From positions 124,001 through 188,000 of the forward strand of contig NZ_JAAOIR010000003.1 of NCBI RefSeq assembly GCF_011440375.1: a stretch of DNA of 64,000 nt, given 5' to 3'. Position 1 is the stretch's first letter; each line of letters begins with the position of its first letter. Position numbers and translations under genes: made by a program. The notes under the pieces are model-generated. The model saw only the letters and a program-made list of their open reading frames with translations. It did not search any database and was not told where the DNA came from. Source of the stretch: Halorubellus sp. JP-L1 (GTDB taxonomy: Archaea; Halobacteriota; Halobacteria; Halobacteriales; Natrialbaceae). Of this stretch, positions 25,832 through 34,608 are shown in pieces.

Positions 25832-26320
25832 ATGCTTCACGAAGGTGACACCGTACCAGACGTGACGGCGAAGGTGACCGCTGGCGACGACGGCCACGAG
25901 ACGTTCTCGCCCGCCGACGCAGTCACAGACGGCCCCGTCATGCTCGCGTTCTTCCCGCTCGCGTTCTCCTCGATCTGTACCACGCAGGTCGAGGACGTCC
26001 AGGAGAATCACCTCGATCAGCTCCGCGATCTCGACGCCAACGTGTACGGCGTCAGCGTCGACAGCCCGTACGCGCTCTCGGCGTTCCACGAGGAGCGCGA
26101 CCTCGAGTTCCCGCTGGTGAGCGACTTCAATCGCGAGATCATCGAGGCGTTCGGCATCGCGACGGACGCGGTCGGGCTCGAGGACGTCGCCCAACGCGCC
26201 GTGTTCGTCGTCGACGAAGACCAGCGGGTCGCGTACGCCAACGTCCTCGAGGACGGCACCGAACTCCCGACTATGGATCCCGCAATTGACGCCGTCGAAC
26301 GGCTGCAGGCGGCCGACTGA
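25832..26320 (+). CDS. Peroxiredoxin, 1-Cys AhpC/TSA type
   Basis: 162 aa from ATG 25832. FFPLAFSSICTTQVEDVQEN carries the peroxidatic Cys49 with the T-x-x-C context slightly altered (SSIC). VYGVSVDSPYALSAFHEERD and FPLVSDFNREIIEAFGI are the conserved Prx core. No other Cys is present, so recycling must use an external thiol. It removes peroxides or peroxynitrite. It is monocistronic with its own promoter and unrelated to the catabolic genes except by position. Confidence 0.85.
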   Translation: MLHEGDTVPDVTAKVTAGDDGHETFSPADAVTDGPVMLAFFPLAFSSICTTQVEDVQENHLDQLRDLDANVYGVSVDSPYALSAFHEERDLEFPLVSDFNREIIEAFGIATDAVGLEDVAQRAVFVVDEDQRVAYANVLEDGTELPTMDPAIDAVERLQAAD

Positions 26321-26984
26321 CCGCTCGCTCGACGGCGCATCCTCACACCGCGTCGACGTCGTGGACGCCGTTACCGGACCTGCTGACCGACGTCAGGACG
26401 TCGACGTCGAGATGCATCCATTCCGTATCGCCGACCGCCCCCGTCTCGACCTCGCTCGTACCGACGTGCGACGTGCTCGAGGAGTCACCTCTCCAGGCGG
26501 CCGTCTGCCGCGCGGTAGCATGCACGACTCACGCCGGCACTTCCCCGGGCGGCTATTCCCGTGCTCCCGGACGAAGTCGGTCGTGCGGTTCGATCGACCC
26601 TGGCGTTCCACATTACGGAACATAGTGATCGTCGAGGGCCGGTCAGGTGAGAAGTGCGATCGGGGCTTCAGACGGGTTGCTTCGATGGGGTTCTTCTCAC
26701 TCGCGACACAACTGTTACAGGAGTAATTATGTAACATGGCTCGCCATCCGGAGTGAACTCTATCCCGGATAACGGAACGCAACCGATCCTCGGTCACGTC
26801 GCGGATCTTTCGGGGAACGACAGCGGGGTACCATGTATGACTCTGGCGCACGTTCTACGTTCGAGAAACGGGATACGATACTGTTCGTCCTAGAAAATGC
26901 GGCTATCCTATGCGCCGAAGGCGGGGCGTGAGGGGTCGCCATGGAATAGTACTGTTACGATACCAGCGATGTACGGGCAACGCC
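26321..26984. other. Intergenic stretch between peroxiredoxin and IclR genes
   Basis: About 660 bp. A minus-strand 60-codon reading frame at 26343-26525 has coding-like GC3 but no recognised homology and no clear promoter; I do not call it. A 33-codon plus-strand frame from ATG 26833 is likewise unassigned. The middle part (26680-26890) is AT-richer. No RNA gene, repeat or insertion element is recognised. Confidence 0.4.
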
Positions 26985-27755
26985 TCACATGTACTCGAGG
27001 TTGATCTCGAGCTCGTTGGCGGTGCCCAGCAGGAGGTTGGGGATCTCCTCCTCGAACCAGTCGCCGCGGATTCGGTGGCTGGGCCCGGAGACCGAGAGGG
27101 CGCCGTTGACCGTATCGTCTGGGCCCAGGACGGGGGCGGCAACGGCCCGCAAGCCCTTGATTGCCTCCTCGTCGTTGAACGCGATGCCTCGCTCGCGGAT
27201 ATCGTCGAGCTGGTCGACCAGTTCGTCGCGGTCCGTGACCGTGTTCTCGGTCAGCTCGGGAAGCCCCCAGCGATCCAGGATCTCCTCGACGCGGTCCTCG
27301 GGCATGTGGGCGAGCATCGCCTTCCCGCCGGCGATGGTGTGGAGATAGCGGTAGGTACCGATGCGGGAGTTGGTGCGGACGGCGTGATTGCCGATGCCGC
27401 GGTAGAGGTAGACGGCGCGGCCGTGTTCCTCGGTCATGAAGAGCGAACGCTCGTCGGTTTCCTCCGCGAGCGTGTCGACGGCTGGACGGACCAGCTCGTA
27501 GACGTTCCGACGGGCTCGCGCGTACTCACCGAAGTTGAGGAACTTCAGACCGACGTGGTACGTGTCGCCTTCCTGAACGACGAACTCGTGGCGGTCGAGC
27601 GCCTTGAGGTGACGGTGGACGGTGCTCTTCGCGAACCCGGTCTCTTCGGCGAGTTCGGTAACGCGCCCACCGTCGAGGTCACGGATGGCTTCGACGATGG
27701 CGAACATCTTGTCCGCCGTCTTCAGTCCCCCGTCGTCGGCGTCGTTCGTGCTCAT
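26985..27755 (-). CDS. IclR family transcriptional regulator
   Basis: 256 aa from ATG 27755 (MSTNDADDGGLKTADKMFAI). A winged helix-turn-helix with GGRVTELAEETGFAKSTVHR and HLKALDRHEFV fills residues about 25-75. The effector domain follows, with RSLFMTEEHGRAVYLYRGIG, GTYRYLHTIAGGKAMLA and ERGIAFNDEEAIKGLRAVAA, the last being the IclR ligand-pocket region. It lies in a catabolic island, next to the hydantoinase-hydrolase operon and read in the same direction. Two matching 17-bp operators lie upstream (27786-27802 and 27905-27921), the first over its own promoter. Autoregulation and control of the neighbouring genes are likely; the effector is unknown. Confidence 0.9.
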   Translation of the reverse strand: MSTNDADDGGLKTADKMFAIVEAIRDLDGGRVTELAEETGFAKSTVHRHLKALDRHEFVVQEGDTYHVGLKFLNFGEYARARRNVYELVRPAVDTLAEETDERSLFMTEEHGRAVYLYRGIGNHAVRTNSRIGTYRYLHTIAGGKAMLAHMPEDRVEEILDRWGLPELTENTVTDRDELVDQLDDIRERGIAFNDEEAIKGLRAVAAPVLGPDDTVNGALSVSGPSHRIRGDWFEEEIPNLLLGTANELEINLEYM

Positions 27756-27780
27756 ACCACCTACAAGGCGCGGAGGGCAC

Positions 27781-27787
27781 ATAAAGT
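27781..27787 (-). promoter_or_regulatory. TATA box of the IclR gene
   Basis: On the minus strand this reads as ACTTTAT, centred about 28 nt before the start at 27755. It touches the first operator palindrome, so a bound repressor would block TBP or TFB. Confidence 0.5.
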
Positions 27788-27802
27788 TCCGGAAAGTGGA
27801 AC
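27786..27802. promoter_or_regulatory. Candidate IclR operator 1
   Basis: A 17-bp imperfect palindrome with arms GTTCC and GGAAC. Read on the minus strand it is GTTCCACTTTCCGGAAC. It differs from the second copy at 27905-27921 at only 3 of 17 positions and overlaps the TATA region of the IclR gene. Confidence 0.6.
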
Positions 27803-27904
27803 AGTAGTCGTTCCGACGAGAGCCCTCGTACGACCCCGTGATGGATGTAGGCATGGAATGACGGAGGTGGAGTGCAGGGGTTGTGGGAGCAACGGCCACC
27901 ACGT

Positions 27905-27921
27905 GTTCCACTATACAGAAC
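27905..27921. promoter_or_regulatory. Candidate IclR operator 2
   Basis: GTTCCACTATACAGAAC is a near-palindrome with arms GTTC and GAAC, matching operator 1 at 14 of 17 positions. It lies in the 211-bp spacer between the IclR gene and the hydantoinase stop. It may act with operator 1, about seven to eight helical turns apart centre to centre counting from 27794 to 27913. Confidence 0.55.
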
Positions 27922-27966
27922 GCAGCTGCAGGTGTTTCGCGAACGAACGCAACGGTACGTCGGGGT

Positions 27967-29361
27967 TCAGATCGGCCGGTCGATGTGCGTCCCGTAGCCC
28001 TTGTCGCCGACCACATCGCCGTTCTCATAGGCGATCTGGCCGCGAACGACGGTGTGGGTCGGCCACCCCGCGAGTTCCATGCCCTCGTAGGGCGAGTAGT
28101 CGGAGCCGCCCTGGAGGAACTCGGCGGTGACCGTCTCTGTCTCGTCCAGATCGACGACGGCGAGGTCAGCGTCGGAACCGACCTGGATGGTGCCCTTCTT
28201 CGGGTAGACGTTCCACGCCTTCGCACTGTTCGTCGAGGTGACCTCGACGGCGCGAGGCAGCGAGATGCGGCCCTCGCCGACGCCCTCGGTCAGGATGAAC
28301 GGCAACATTACCGACGACCCGGGGAAGCCCAGCAGCGAGTCCGTGAACGTCTCGCCGAACTTGTTCTCGGAGACGTTCGCGATGTGGTCGCAACCGATGG
28401 TCTGGATCGTGCCGTCCGCGAGGCGATCCCAGAGCACCTCCTGGTCTTCTTCGTAGCGCACCGGCGGGTTGACCTTGAACTCGGCGCCGGCCTCGTCGGC
28501 CGTCGCGGCGAGGTAGTGAAGTGTCGTCTCGCCCCACAGGTCGTACCCGGCCTTCCGGAGCTCCTTGAGTTCGTTCGCGGTGCGGCCCGAACTGATGTGG
28601 ACCGCGTAGAAGCTGTCGTCGTAGTCGTGCTGTTTCGCGAGTGCCGCGCCCGACACCATGCTTTGGGTCTCGGCGTACCCGGGGAACTCCTCGACCATCT
28701 CCTCGTAGTCGTAGTCCTCGTCGGGTTCGCTCTCCAGGTAGGGGTTGCCTCCCGCGAGCGCGTTCGTGATCTCGACGTTCTCGGAGTGATAACCGAGCGT
28801 CGTCGGGACGTCGACCGCCGCCAGTTTCTGGATGAAGGCGTCGCCGAAGTCGTCGCGCATGTCGCAGTCGACGCCGAACTTCTCCCGGGCCGCGTTCTTG
28901 TAGTTCATGTACCACTTGAACGACGTGATGCCCAGCTCCTCGACGATGTAGGGGATCTCCTCGACGTGCTCGAACGACAGCAGGCCGAGCGAGAAGAAGT
29001 AGTCGTGGTAGTAGTTGGGCTCGGTCTGCGCGAAGTAGTCGTCCATGATCTCCTCGTACGACCCCGCGCGCCGGAAGAAGTTCCCGATGGTCGTCACCCC
29101 GCCGACGAGGTTGCCGCGCGATTCGCTCTTGGCGTCCTCGTCCACACCCCGGTAGATGCCGTGGTGCGTGTGGGGGTCGATGGCGCCCGGGAGGACGTAC
29201 TTGCCGGTGGCGTCGACCTCGGTGTCGCCCTCGCCGGCGAGCGACCCCGGTGCGGCGATGGCGGAGATGACGTCGCCGTCCGCGGCGACGTCGGCCTCGA
29301 ACTCGCCGACCTCGGGGGTGACGACGGTGCCACCGGTGACGACGAGGTCGTGGTCAGTCAT
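27967..29361 (-). CDS. Dihydropyrimidinase/hydantoinase-family amidohydrolase, copy 1
   Basis: 464 aa. All metal ligands are visible: His64 and His66 in DPHTHHG, the carboxylated Lys149 in ITSFKWYMNY, His in LGYHSENVEI, His in YAVHISSGR and Asp in IGCDHIANV. The family hydrolyses cyclic amides: hydantoins, dihydropyrimidines and related ring amides, including the enamidase of nicotinate fermentation. The gene overlaps the 3' end of the N-carbamoylsarcosine-amidase-like hydrolase by 8 bp. Together they suggest ring opening followed by removal of a carbamoyl or amide group. A dead second copy is at 21.2 kb and a divergent intact paralogue at 33.2 kb. Confidence 0.87.
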   Translation of the reverse strand: MTDHDLVVTGGTVVTPEVGEFEADVAADGDVISAIAAPGSLAGEGDTEVDATGKYVLPGAIDPHTHHGIYRGVDEDAKSESRGNLVGGVTTIGNFFRRAGSYEEIMDDYFAQTEPNYYHDYFFSLGLLSFEHVEEIPYIVEELGITSFKWYMNYKNAAREKFGVDCDMRDDFGDAFIQKLAAVDVPTTLGYHSENVEITNALAGGNPYLESEPDEDYDYEEMVEEFPGYAETQSMVSGAALAKQHDYDDSFYAVHISSGRTANELKELRKAGYDLWGETTLHYLAATADEAGAEFKVNPPVRYEEDQEVLWDRLADGTIQTIGCDHIANVSENKFGETFTDSLLGFPGSSVMLPFILTEGVGEGRISLPRAVEVTSTNSAKAWNVYPKKGTIQVGSDADLAVVDLDETETVTAEFLQGGSDYSPYEGMELAGWPTHTVVRGQIAYENGDVVGDKGYGTHIDRPI

Positions 29362-30022
29362 CGAGCATCGCCTCCACGTACTCCTCGACCTCCTCCGTCT
29401 CGAGGACCTCGGCGTACTTCATCCAGAGGTCCATCAGGCCGATCTTGTGGCTGGCCTCGATGCGGTCGAAGATGCACTCCTGGGGGAGGACGACGTTGAA
29501 GCCGTGCTGCTGGGCATCGACGGCGGTCGCCCGCACGCACCCGCTCGTGGAGTTGCCGACGACGACGACGGTGTCGTACTCGTTGCGGACGAACCGACTC
29601 AGGAGGTCGGTGCCGTAGAACGCGGACGCGTAGGACTTGTCCACGACCGTCTCGCCGTCCTCGGGCGCGACCGGGTCGACGATGTCCAGGTCCTCGTGAT
29701 GCGGATCGTCGTAACTTGTCGGAACGACGCGCGTGTACATCACGTCGACGTCGTGCCCGCGAGCGAACGCGAGGAAATCCTCGATGTGCTCGATGGCGTC
29801 CCACGCGATCTCGCCCATCGCGGTCCGATACTCCTCGACGGCCTCCAGGATGGGGACGTCCTCGCCGACGACGAGCCGCTGGACGTCGATGACGAGGACG
29901 ACGGGGTTGTCGCCCAGGCCCCGCGACTCCCAGGAGGACGCGCCCTCCTCGTCGTAGCCCGCGGCCTCGATGACCTTCTTGTCTCGTTCGGTCAGCAGGT
30001 CCTCCCAGATTCGCTTTGTCAT
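29354..30022 (-). CDS. Cysteine hydrolase, N-carbamoylsarcosine amidase-like (isochorismatase family)
   Basis: 222 aa from ATG 30022. The catalytic triad is Asp46 (VVLVIDVQ), Lys129 (VVDKSYASAFYGT) and Cys162 (NSTSGCVRATAVDA). The segment after Cys (QQHGFNVVLPQECIFDR, then HKIGLMDLWMKYAEV) resembles N-carbamoylsarcosine amidohydrolase more than isochorismatase or nicotinamidase. Expected reaction: hydrolysis of an N-carbamoyl or primary amide to ammonia, plus CO2 for a carbamoyl. The N-terminal 40 residues are also kept in the dead remnant at 21.2 kb. First gene of the operon with the hydantoinase; TATA-like TTTTAAG about 34 nt upstream. Confidence 0.83.
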   Translation of the reverse strand: MTKRIWEDLLTERDKKVIEAAGYDEEGASSWESRGLGDNPVVLVIDVQRLVVGEDVPILEAVEEYRTAMGEIAWDAIEHIEDFLAFARGHDVDVMYTRVVPTSYDDPHHEDLDIVDPVAPEDGETVVDKSYASAFYGTDLLSRFVRNEYDTVVVVGNSTSGCVRATAVDAQQHGFNVVLPQECIFDRIEASHKIGLMDLWMKYAEVLETEEVEEYVEAMLDD

Positions 30023-30159
30023 GGTACTCCTTCGAACGATACCCCGCGCCGGGCTTAAAATTTCGTGCCAGCGGCTCGTGCGTGAGCGACGCAAATGAAA
30101 TCGTCCCGAGTGCGGACGTCGCTAGCGACGACACGTCGCCCGGTCTCGGTGTGCGATAG

Positions 30160-30167
30160 CTTTACAC
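30160..30167 (+). promoter_or_regulatory. TATA box for the 30.2-33.1 kb operon
   Basis: CTTTACAC lies about 28 nt before ATG 30191. The divergent hydrolase promoter (minus-strand TTTTAAG at about 30055-30061) is 100 bp away, so the 168-bp spacer serves both directions. Confidence 0.45.
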
Positions 30168-30190
30168 TCGCGGCCGTACCCCGTAGTGGT

Positions 30191-31633
30191 ATGAGCGAGT
30201 CCGAGCAGTACGCTCTCAGCGACGAGACCAGCGAGGTCGTCGGCGTCGACGACGTGGAGTGGGACGTCTCCACGGACGTCCTTGTGGCTGGCGCGGGCGG
30301 CACCGGGTTGGTCGCCGCGCTCGCCGCCGCCGAGGAATCCGACCTCACAGTCACGATCCTGGAGAAGGCCGCCGAACCAGGCGGGAACACCAGCCTGTCG
30401 ACGGGGATGGTCCCCGCGGCGGGCACCCACCTCCAGGAGGAGGCCGGCATCCACGAGACGCCCGCAGACATGGCCCGCGACATCCTGGAGAAGAATGGGT
30501 ACGAGGCGGACGAGGACATGGTCGTCCACCTCGCTGAGGAATCGCGCCACCTCATCCATTGGCTGGTCGAGGACTGGGACGTCGACATGCACCTCGTGGA
30601 CGACTTCAAGTACCCCAAGCACAGCGAGTACCGGATGCACGCCCCGCCGGGCCGGAACGGCGCGAACCTCGTCAGCCAGCTCGTCGACCTGCTCGAGGAA
30701 CTGGACAACGTGGAGCTCCTCACGAACGTCCCCGTGAACCAACTCGTCGCCGACGACGGCGCCGTCGTCGGCGTGAAGGCGGGCGTCCACCGCGAGGAAG
30801 CGATCGAGGCCGAGAAGGTCGTGCTCGCGACCGACGGCTTCGGCGGGAACAAGCGCATGATCCAGGAGAACCTCGACGAGGAGATCGAGGACGCCCTCTA
30901 CTTCGGCGCGGACGGGAACGAGGGCGACGGCATCCGCTGGGGCGCGGAACTGGGTGCAGCGCTCGCGTCGATGGACTCCTACCAGGGGCACGCCACCGTC
31001 GCGCACCAGACCGGCGCGCTCTCGACGTACGCGATCGTGATGAACGGCGGCATCCTCGTCAACGAGGACGGCGAGCGCTTCGGCGACGAGTCCGCGGGCT
31101 ACAGCGAGTTCGCCATCGACGTCCTCCAGCAACCCGACGGGGTCGGCTACGAGATATTCGACGAACGCATCTTCGAGCGCCTGCAGGGCCAGTTCGACGA
31201 CTTCGACGAAGCCGTCCAACTCGGCGCGTACGACTCCGCGGAGACGGTCGAGGAACTTGCGGAGACGCTGGGCTGCGATCCCGACGCGACGGCCGCGGCC
31301 GTCGAGTCCTACAACGAGGCCATCGACACCGACAGGCCCGACGACGTCGGGCGGACGGACGGTCGGGACACGCTCCGGTCGCCGTACTACGGCACGAAGG
31401 TCACTGGCGCGCTGTTCCACACGCAGGGCGGCCTCGTCGTCGACGCGCACGGTCGCGTGCTGCGCGAGGACGGCGATCCCGTCCCGAACCTCTACGCGGG
31501 CGGCGGGAGCGCGGTCGGCATCAGCGGCAGCGGTGCCGGCGGCTACCTCTCCGGGAACGGCCTCACCGCGGCGCTCGGCCTCGGGCGGCTCGCCGGCGAG
31601 CACGCCCGGGACGCGCTCGGGATACGGCGATGA
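30191..31633 (+). CDS. FAD-dependent oxidoreductase, fumarate reductase/3-ketosteroid dehydrogenase-like
   Basis: 480 aa from ATG 30191. After 35 residues comes the dinucleotide motif VLVAGAGGTGLVAALAAAEE, then EPGGNTSLSTGMVPAAGT. The C-terminus has VPNLYAGGGSAVGISGSGAG and GYLSGNGLTAALGLGRLAGE, like KsdD and fumarate reductase flavoproteins. It oxidises or reduces a C-C bond next to a carbonyl or carboxylate using bound FAD. It heads a three-gene run with a SnoaL-like protein and an LLM oxidoreductase, all joined by 4-bp overlaps, so the three work in one pathway. Substrate unknown. Confidence 0.8.
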   Translation: MSESEQYALSDETSEVVGVDDVEWDVSTDVLVAGAGGTGLVAALAAAEESDLTVTILEKAAEPGGNTSLSTGMVPAAGTHLQEEAGIHETPADMARDILEKNGYEADEDMVVHLAEESRHLIHWLVEDWDVDMHLVDDFKYPKHSEYRMHAPPGRNGANLVSQLVDLLEELDNVELLTNVPVNQLVADDGAVVGVKAGVHREEAIEAEKVVLATDGFGGNKRMIQENLDEEIEDALYFGADGNEGDGIRWGAELGAALASMDSYQGHATVAHQTGALSTYAIVMNGGILVNEDGERFGDESAGYSEFAIDVLQQPDGVGYEIFDERIFERLQGQFDDFDEAVQLGAYDSAETVEELAETLGCDPDATAAAVESYNEAIDTDRPDDVGRTDGRDTLRSPYYGTKVTGALFHTQGGLVVDAHGRVLREDGDPVPNLYAGGGSAVGISGSGAGGYLSGNGLTAALGLGRLAGEHARDALGIRR

Positions 31634-32121
31634 GCGACCAGACGGCCGGCGACGAGGGCGGTGACGTCGACGAGCGGGCGGCCCTCCGCGGCGTCGTCGA
31701 GGAGTTCTTCGAACGTATGGCCGACGACGACCGGCGGTCGACCGTCGGGGAACTGTTCGCGGACGACGCCACCATCACGGTCCCGGGCGCGACGTTCGAG
31801 GGCTCAGATGCTGCCGACGAGATGCTCGCGTTCTTCGCGCCGCGCTACGAGTGGGCCGCCAAGGAGTACGACCGCTGGTTCGTCGACGAGCGCGAGAACG
31901 CGGTCGTCTCGCTCGGCACGCTCTACGGCGTGGACAACGACGGCGACGAGTTCTCGGACGTGAGCTACGTCGACGTCTACGAGATCCGGGACGGGGAGAT
32001 CGATCGCCTCGACATCTACAACGACCTCGTGGCCGACGGCGTCGTCCCGGTCGGGGGCGCGAGCGGTGTCGGCGACGACGCTACCGCCACCGGGAGCGGT
32101 TCGGAGGGCGCGAATCGATGA
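31630..32121 (+). CDS. SnoaL/NTF2-like protein
   Basis: 163 aa; ATGA overlap with the flavoprotein stop. VVEEFFERMADDDRRSTVGE, then LFADDATITVPGATFEG, then SYVDVYEIRDGEIDRLDIYN give the cone-shaped NTF2-like fold of SnoaL-type cyclases, isomerases and hydrolases. The last 25 residues are low-complexity Gly, Ala, Asp and Ser. In catabolic operons such proteins often act as small isomerases or hydratases, or bind a substrate. No catalytic residue can be assigned. Its position between two flavin enzymes suggests it treats the same intermediate. Confidence 0.68.
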   Translation: MSDQTAGDEGGDVDERAALRGVVEEFFERMADDDRRSTVGELFADDATITVPGATFEGSDAADEMLAFFAPRYEWAAKEYDRWFVDERENAVVSLGTLYGVDNDGDEFSDVSYVDVYEIRDGEIDRLDIYNDLVADGVVPVGGASGVGDDATATGSGSEGANR

Positions 32122-33104
32122 GCGGTCGCGAGCGCACGGGCGTCCTGTTCTCGCTCGAGGACGACCTCGACCTCGTGCAGCGAGCGGAGACGCTCGGGTA
32201 CGAGAGCGTCTGGACGGCGGAAGGGCAGGGGAGGACGGCGTTCGGGAAGCTGGAGCGGTGGGCGACTGTCACTGACGAGATCGGCCTGGCGACGGGCATC
32301 GTGAACGTCTACGCTCGCACGCCCGCCACGCTCGCGCAGGCGGCGGCGACGCTCGACGCGCACTCCGACGGTCGCGCGATTCTCGGGCTCGGCGTCGCCC
32401 ACCCGGGCGTCGTCGAGGAGTTCCACGGCGTCGAGTTCGACCGGCCGCTCGCGCGGATGGCGGAGTTCGTCGAACTCGTCCAGCGCTACCTGCGCGGCGA
32501 GCCTGGGGGCTACGACGGCGAGTTCTTCACCCCGAAGCGAACGCGCTTCTGGGACGCCTTCGAGCCGGTCCGCGAGGAGATCCCCATCTACAACGCCGCG
32601 CTCGGTCCCGGGAACGTCCGCCTGGCCGGCGAGTACTGCGACGGCTGGCTCCCCAACCTCTACCCGCTCGACCGGTTCGAGGAGGCCCGGGAGTGGCTCG
32701 CGACGGGCGCCGAGCGCGCGGACCGGGACGTCGCGGACGTCGACGTTGCGATGTACGTCCTCACCGCCGTCGCCGACGACCCCGCGAGAGCCCGACGCGC
32801 GGCGAGGCGTCACGTCGCGTACTACCTGCGGGACATTCCCGGGTACTACGGTCGGGTCGCGGAGAACGCCGGGTTCGCCGACGAGGTGGCGGCCGTCCGC
32901 GACGCCAGCGACCGGGACGCGGCGGCCGCGGCCATCAGCGACGAGTTCCTCGACGTGGTCGCCGTCACCGGCGGTCCCGACGACGTCCGGCGCGACCTCG
33001 AGGACCTCCGGAGCGCGGGCGTCGACCTCCCCATCGTTCGCGCCCCCGCCGGTGCGGACCGGGACCTCGTCGAGCGCGTCCTCGAGACCTGCGCGCCCCG
33101 TTGA
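32118..33104 (+). CDS. LLM class flavin/F420-dependent oxidoreductase
   Basis: 328 aa; ATGA overlap with the gene before. A luciferase-like TIM barrel: GYESVWTAEGQGRTAFG, then IGLATGIVNVYARTPATLAQ, then GRAILGLGVAHPGVVEEFHG and IPIYNAALGPGNVRLAGEYC. It resembles 5,10-methylenetetrahydromethanopterin reductase-type and F420-dependent members, and haloarchaea do make F420. It likely transfers hydride, or adds oxygen if FMN-linked. Last gene of the three-gene overlapping set; a 91-bp gap with its own promoter precedes the next hydantoinase. Confidence 0.78.
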   Translation: MSGRERTGVLFSLEDDLDLVQRAETLGYESVWTAEGQGRTAFGKLERWATVTDEIGLATGIVNVYARTPATLAQAAATLDAHSDGRAILGLGVAHPGVVEEFHGVEFDRPLARMAEFVELVQRYLRGEPGGYDGEFFTPKRTRFWDAFEPVREEIPIYNAALGPGNVRLAGEYCDGWLPNLYPLDRFEEAREWLATGAERADRDVADVDVAMYVLTAVADDPARARRAARRHVAYYLRDIPGYYGRVAENAGFADEVAAVRDASDRDAAAAAISDEFLDVVAVTGGPDDVRRDLEDLRSAGVDLPIVRAPAGADRDLVERVLETCAPR

Positions 33105-33195
33105 CCGCCCGACCCGTCGGGGAAGAACCGACGGACGAATCCCTCGTCCGCCGCGCGACCATACCTTTTTGCCGACGCCCGTTGCAGAGTCTGCC

Positions 33196-34608
33196 ATGTC
33201 AGAGAGTAGCGTCGACCTCGTGGTCAGCGACGCCCGCGTCGTCGCAGAACGTGGAACGATCCGGGGCGGCGTCGCCTGCGACGACGGTCGCATCGTCGCC
33301 ATCGGTAGCGACGCGTGCCTCCCGCCTGCCGACCGAGTGATCGACGCGGACGGGAACTTCCTATTGCCAGGATTCGTCGACCCACACGTCCACCTCGGCC
33401 GGCGGGACGCGGGCTACCCCGAGCAGCTCGAGATCGACTTCGAGACCGAGACGCGGGGCGCAGTTCACGGCGGCGTCACGACGCTGTTGAACTTCGTCGA
33501 GCAGGGCGACCAGTACCTCCCGGACTGGGACGACTTCGTCGACGTCGGCGAACGCAACTCCTACGTGGACTTCGGTCACCATGCCGTGATGAGTCACGAG
33601 CACCACATCGAGGAGATCCCCGGCCTCGTCGACCGCGGCGTCACGTCGTTCAAGATGTTCTTCAACATGTACAAGTATCACGACATCGACATCGAGCCCT
33701 GCGAGGCCGACCGCGTCCACCGCGTGCTCTCCCACGTCGCCGAGTACCCGGAAGCGGTCGGGATGTTCCACTGCGAGAACGCCGAGATCCAGCGCGAGAT
33801 GGAGCGCGAGCTGCGCGAGTCCGGCCGCGAGGACCTCCAGGCGTGGCGCGAGTCGTCCCCGCCCGTTGCGGAGGCGATGCAGATCGAGCACGTTGGCCGC
33901 CTCACCCGCTTCAGCGACGCGAACTCCTACGCCGTCCACGTCTCCTCCGCCGAGGGCGCGGACGTCGTCGAGCGCTACCGGCGAGAGGGCGTGAACCTCC
34001 ACGGCGAGACGCTCGTGACCTTCCTCGTCAACACCGCCGACGAGGACCTCGGCGTCTGGGGGAAGGTGTCGCCGCCGCTCAGAGACGAACGCCACCAGGA
34101 ACGCCTCTGGGAGGCGCTGCGGCAGGGCGTCATCCGGCACGTCGGCACCGACCACATCGCCACGAGCAAGGAGGTCCGCGAGGGCGGCGAGGGCAAGTAC
34201 GGCAACATGTGGGCGGCACCGCCTGGCATCCAGCCTGGCGTCGAGTTCTTCCTGCCGATGATGGTATCGGAAGGCTACAACCGCAACCGGCTGTCGATGG
34301 AGCGCATCGTCGAGGTTTGTGCGACGAACAACGCGAAGCGGTTCGGGCTCTACCCCCGGAAGGGTGTCATTGCGGAGGGCGCTGACGCCGACCTCGTCGT
34401 CGTCGACCCCCAGGCGACGACGGTGATCGACGACGACTTCTTCCACACGCGCGAACCGCGCTGGTCGTCCGTCCACGGCCGCGGAGTGCAGGGACTCCCC
34501 ACGCACACCATCGCCGGCGGCGAGGTCGTCGTCGAATGCGGCGACCTGCACGCCGACCCGGGACGCGGCTCGTACCTGCACCGGGGTCCCGGTGGTGAGA
34601 CGGCGTGA
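33196..34608 (+). CDS. Dihydropyrimidinase/hydantoinase-family amidohydrolase, copy 2
   Basis: 470 aa from ATG 33196. Metal ligands are His64 and His66 (DPHVHLG), Lys153 (TSFKMFFNMYK), His in GMFHCENAEI, His in YAVHVSSAEG and Asp in VGTDHIATS. It is a diverged paralogue of the 27.9-kb gene, with different substrate-loop residues, so the pair may act on different rings or stereoisomers. GTGA overlap with the acyl-CoA synthetase gene downstream couples ring opening to acid activation. A T-rich element (CCTTTTTG) lies about 28 nt before the start. Confidence 0.86.
   Translation: MSESSVDLVVSDARVVAERGTIRGGVACDDGRIVAIGSDACLPPADRVIDADGNFLLPGFVDPHVHLGRRDAGYPEQLEIDFETETRGAVHGGVTTLLNFVEQGDQYLPDWDDFVDVGERNSYVDFGHHAVMSHEHHIEEIPGLVDRGVTSFKMFFNMYKYHDIDIEPCEADRVHRVLSHVAEYPEAVGMFHCENAEIQREMERELRESGREDLQAWRESSPPVAEAMQIEHVGRLTRFSDANSYAVHVSSAEGADVVERYRREGVNLHGETLVTFLVNTADEDLGVWGKVSPPLRDERHQERLWEALRQGVIRHVGTDHIATSKEVREGGEGKYGNMWAAPPGIQPGVEFFLPMMVSEGYNRNRLSMERIVEVCATNNAKRFGLYPRKGVIAEGADADLVVVDPQATTVIDDDFFHTREPRWSSVHGRGVQGLPTHTIAGGEVVVECGDLHADPGRGSYLHRGPGGETA

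Noticed and set aside
26343..26525. Minus-strand 60-codon frame with coding-like third positions
   Set aside because: No homology recognised, no promoter or ribosome site, and it lies in a degenerate spacer; too short to call.
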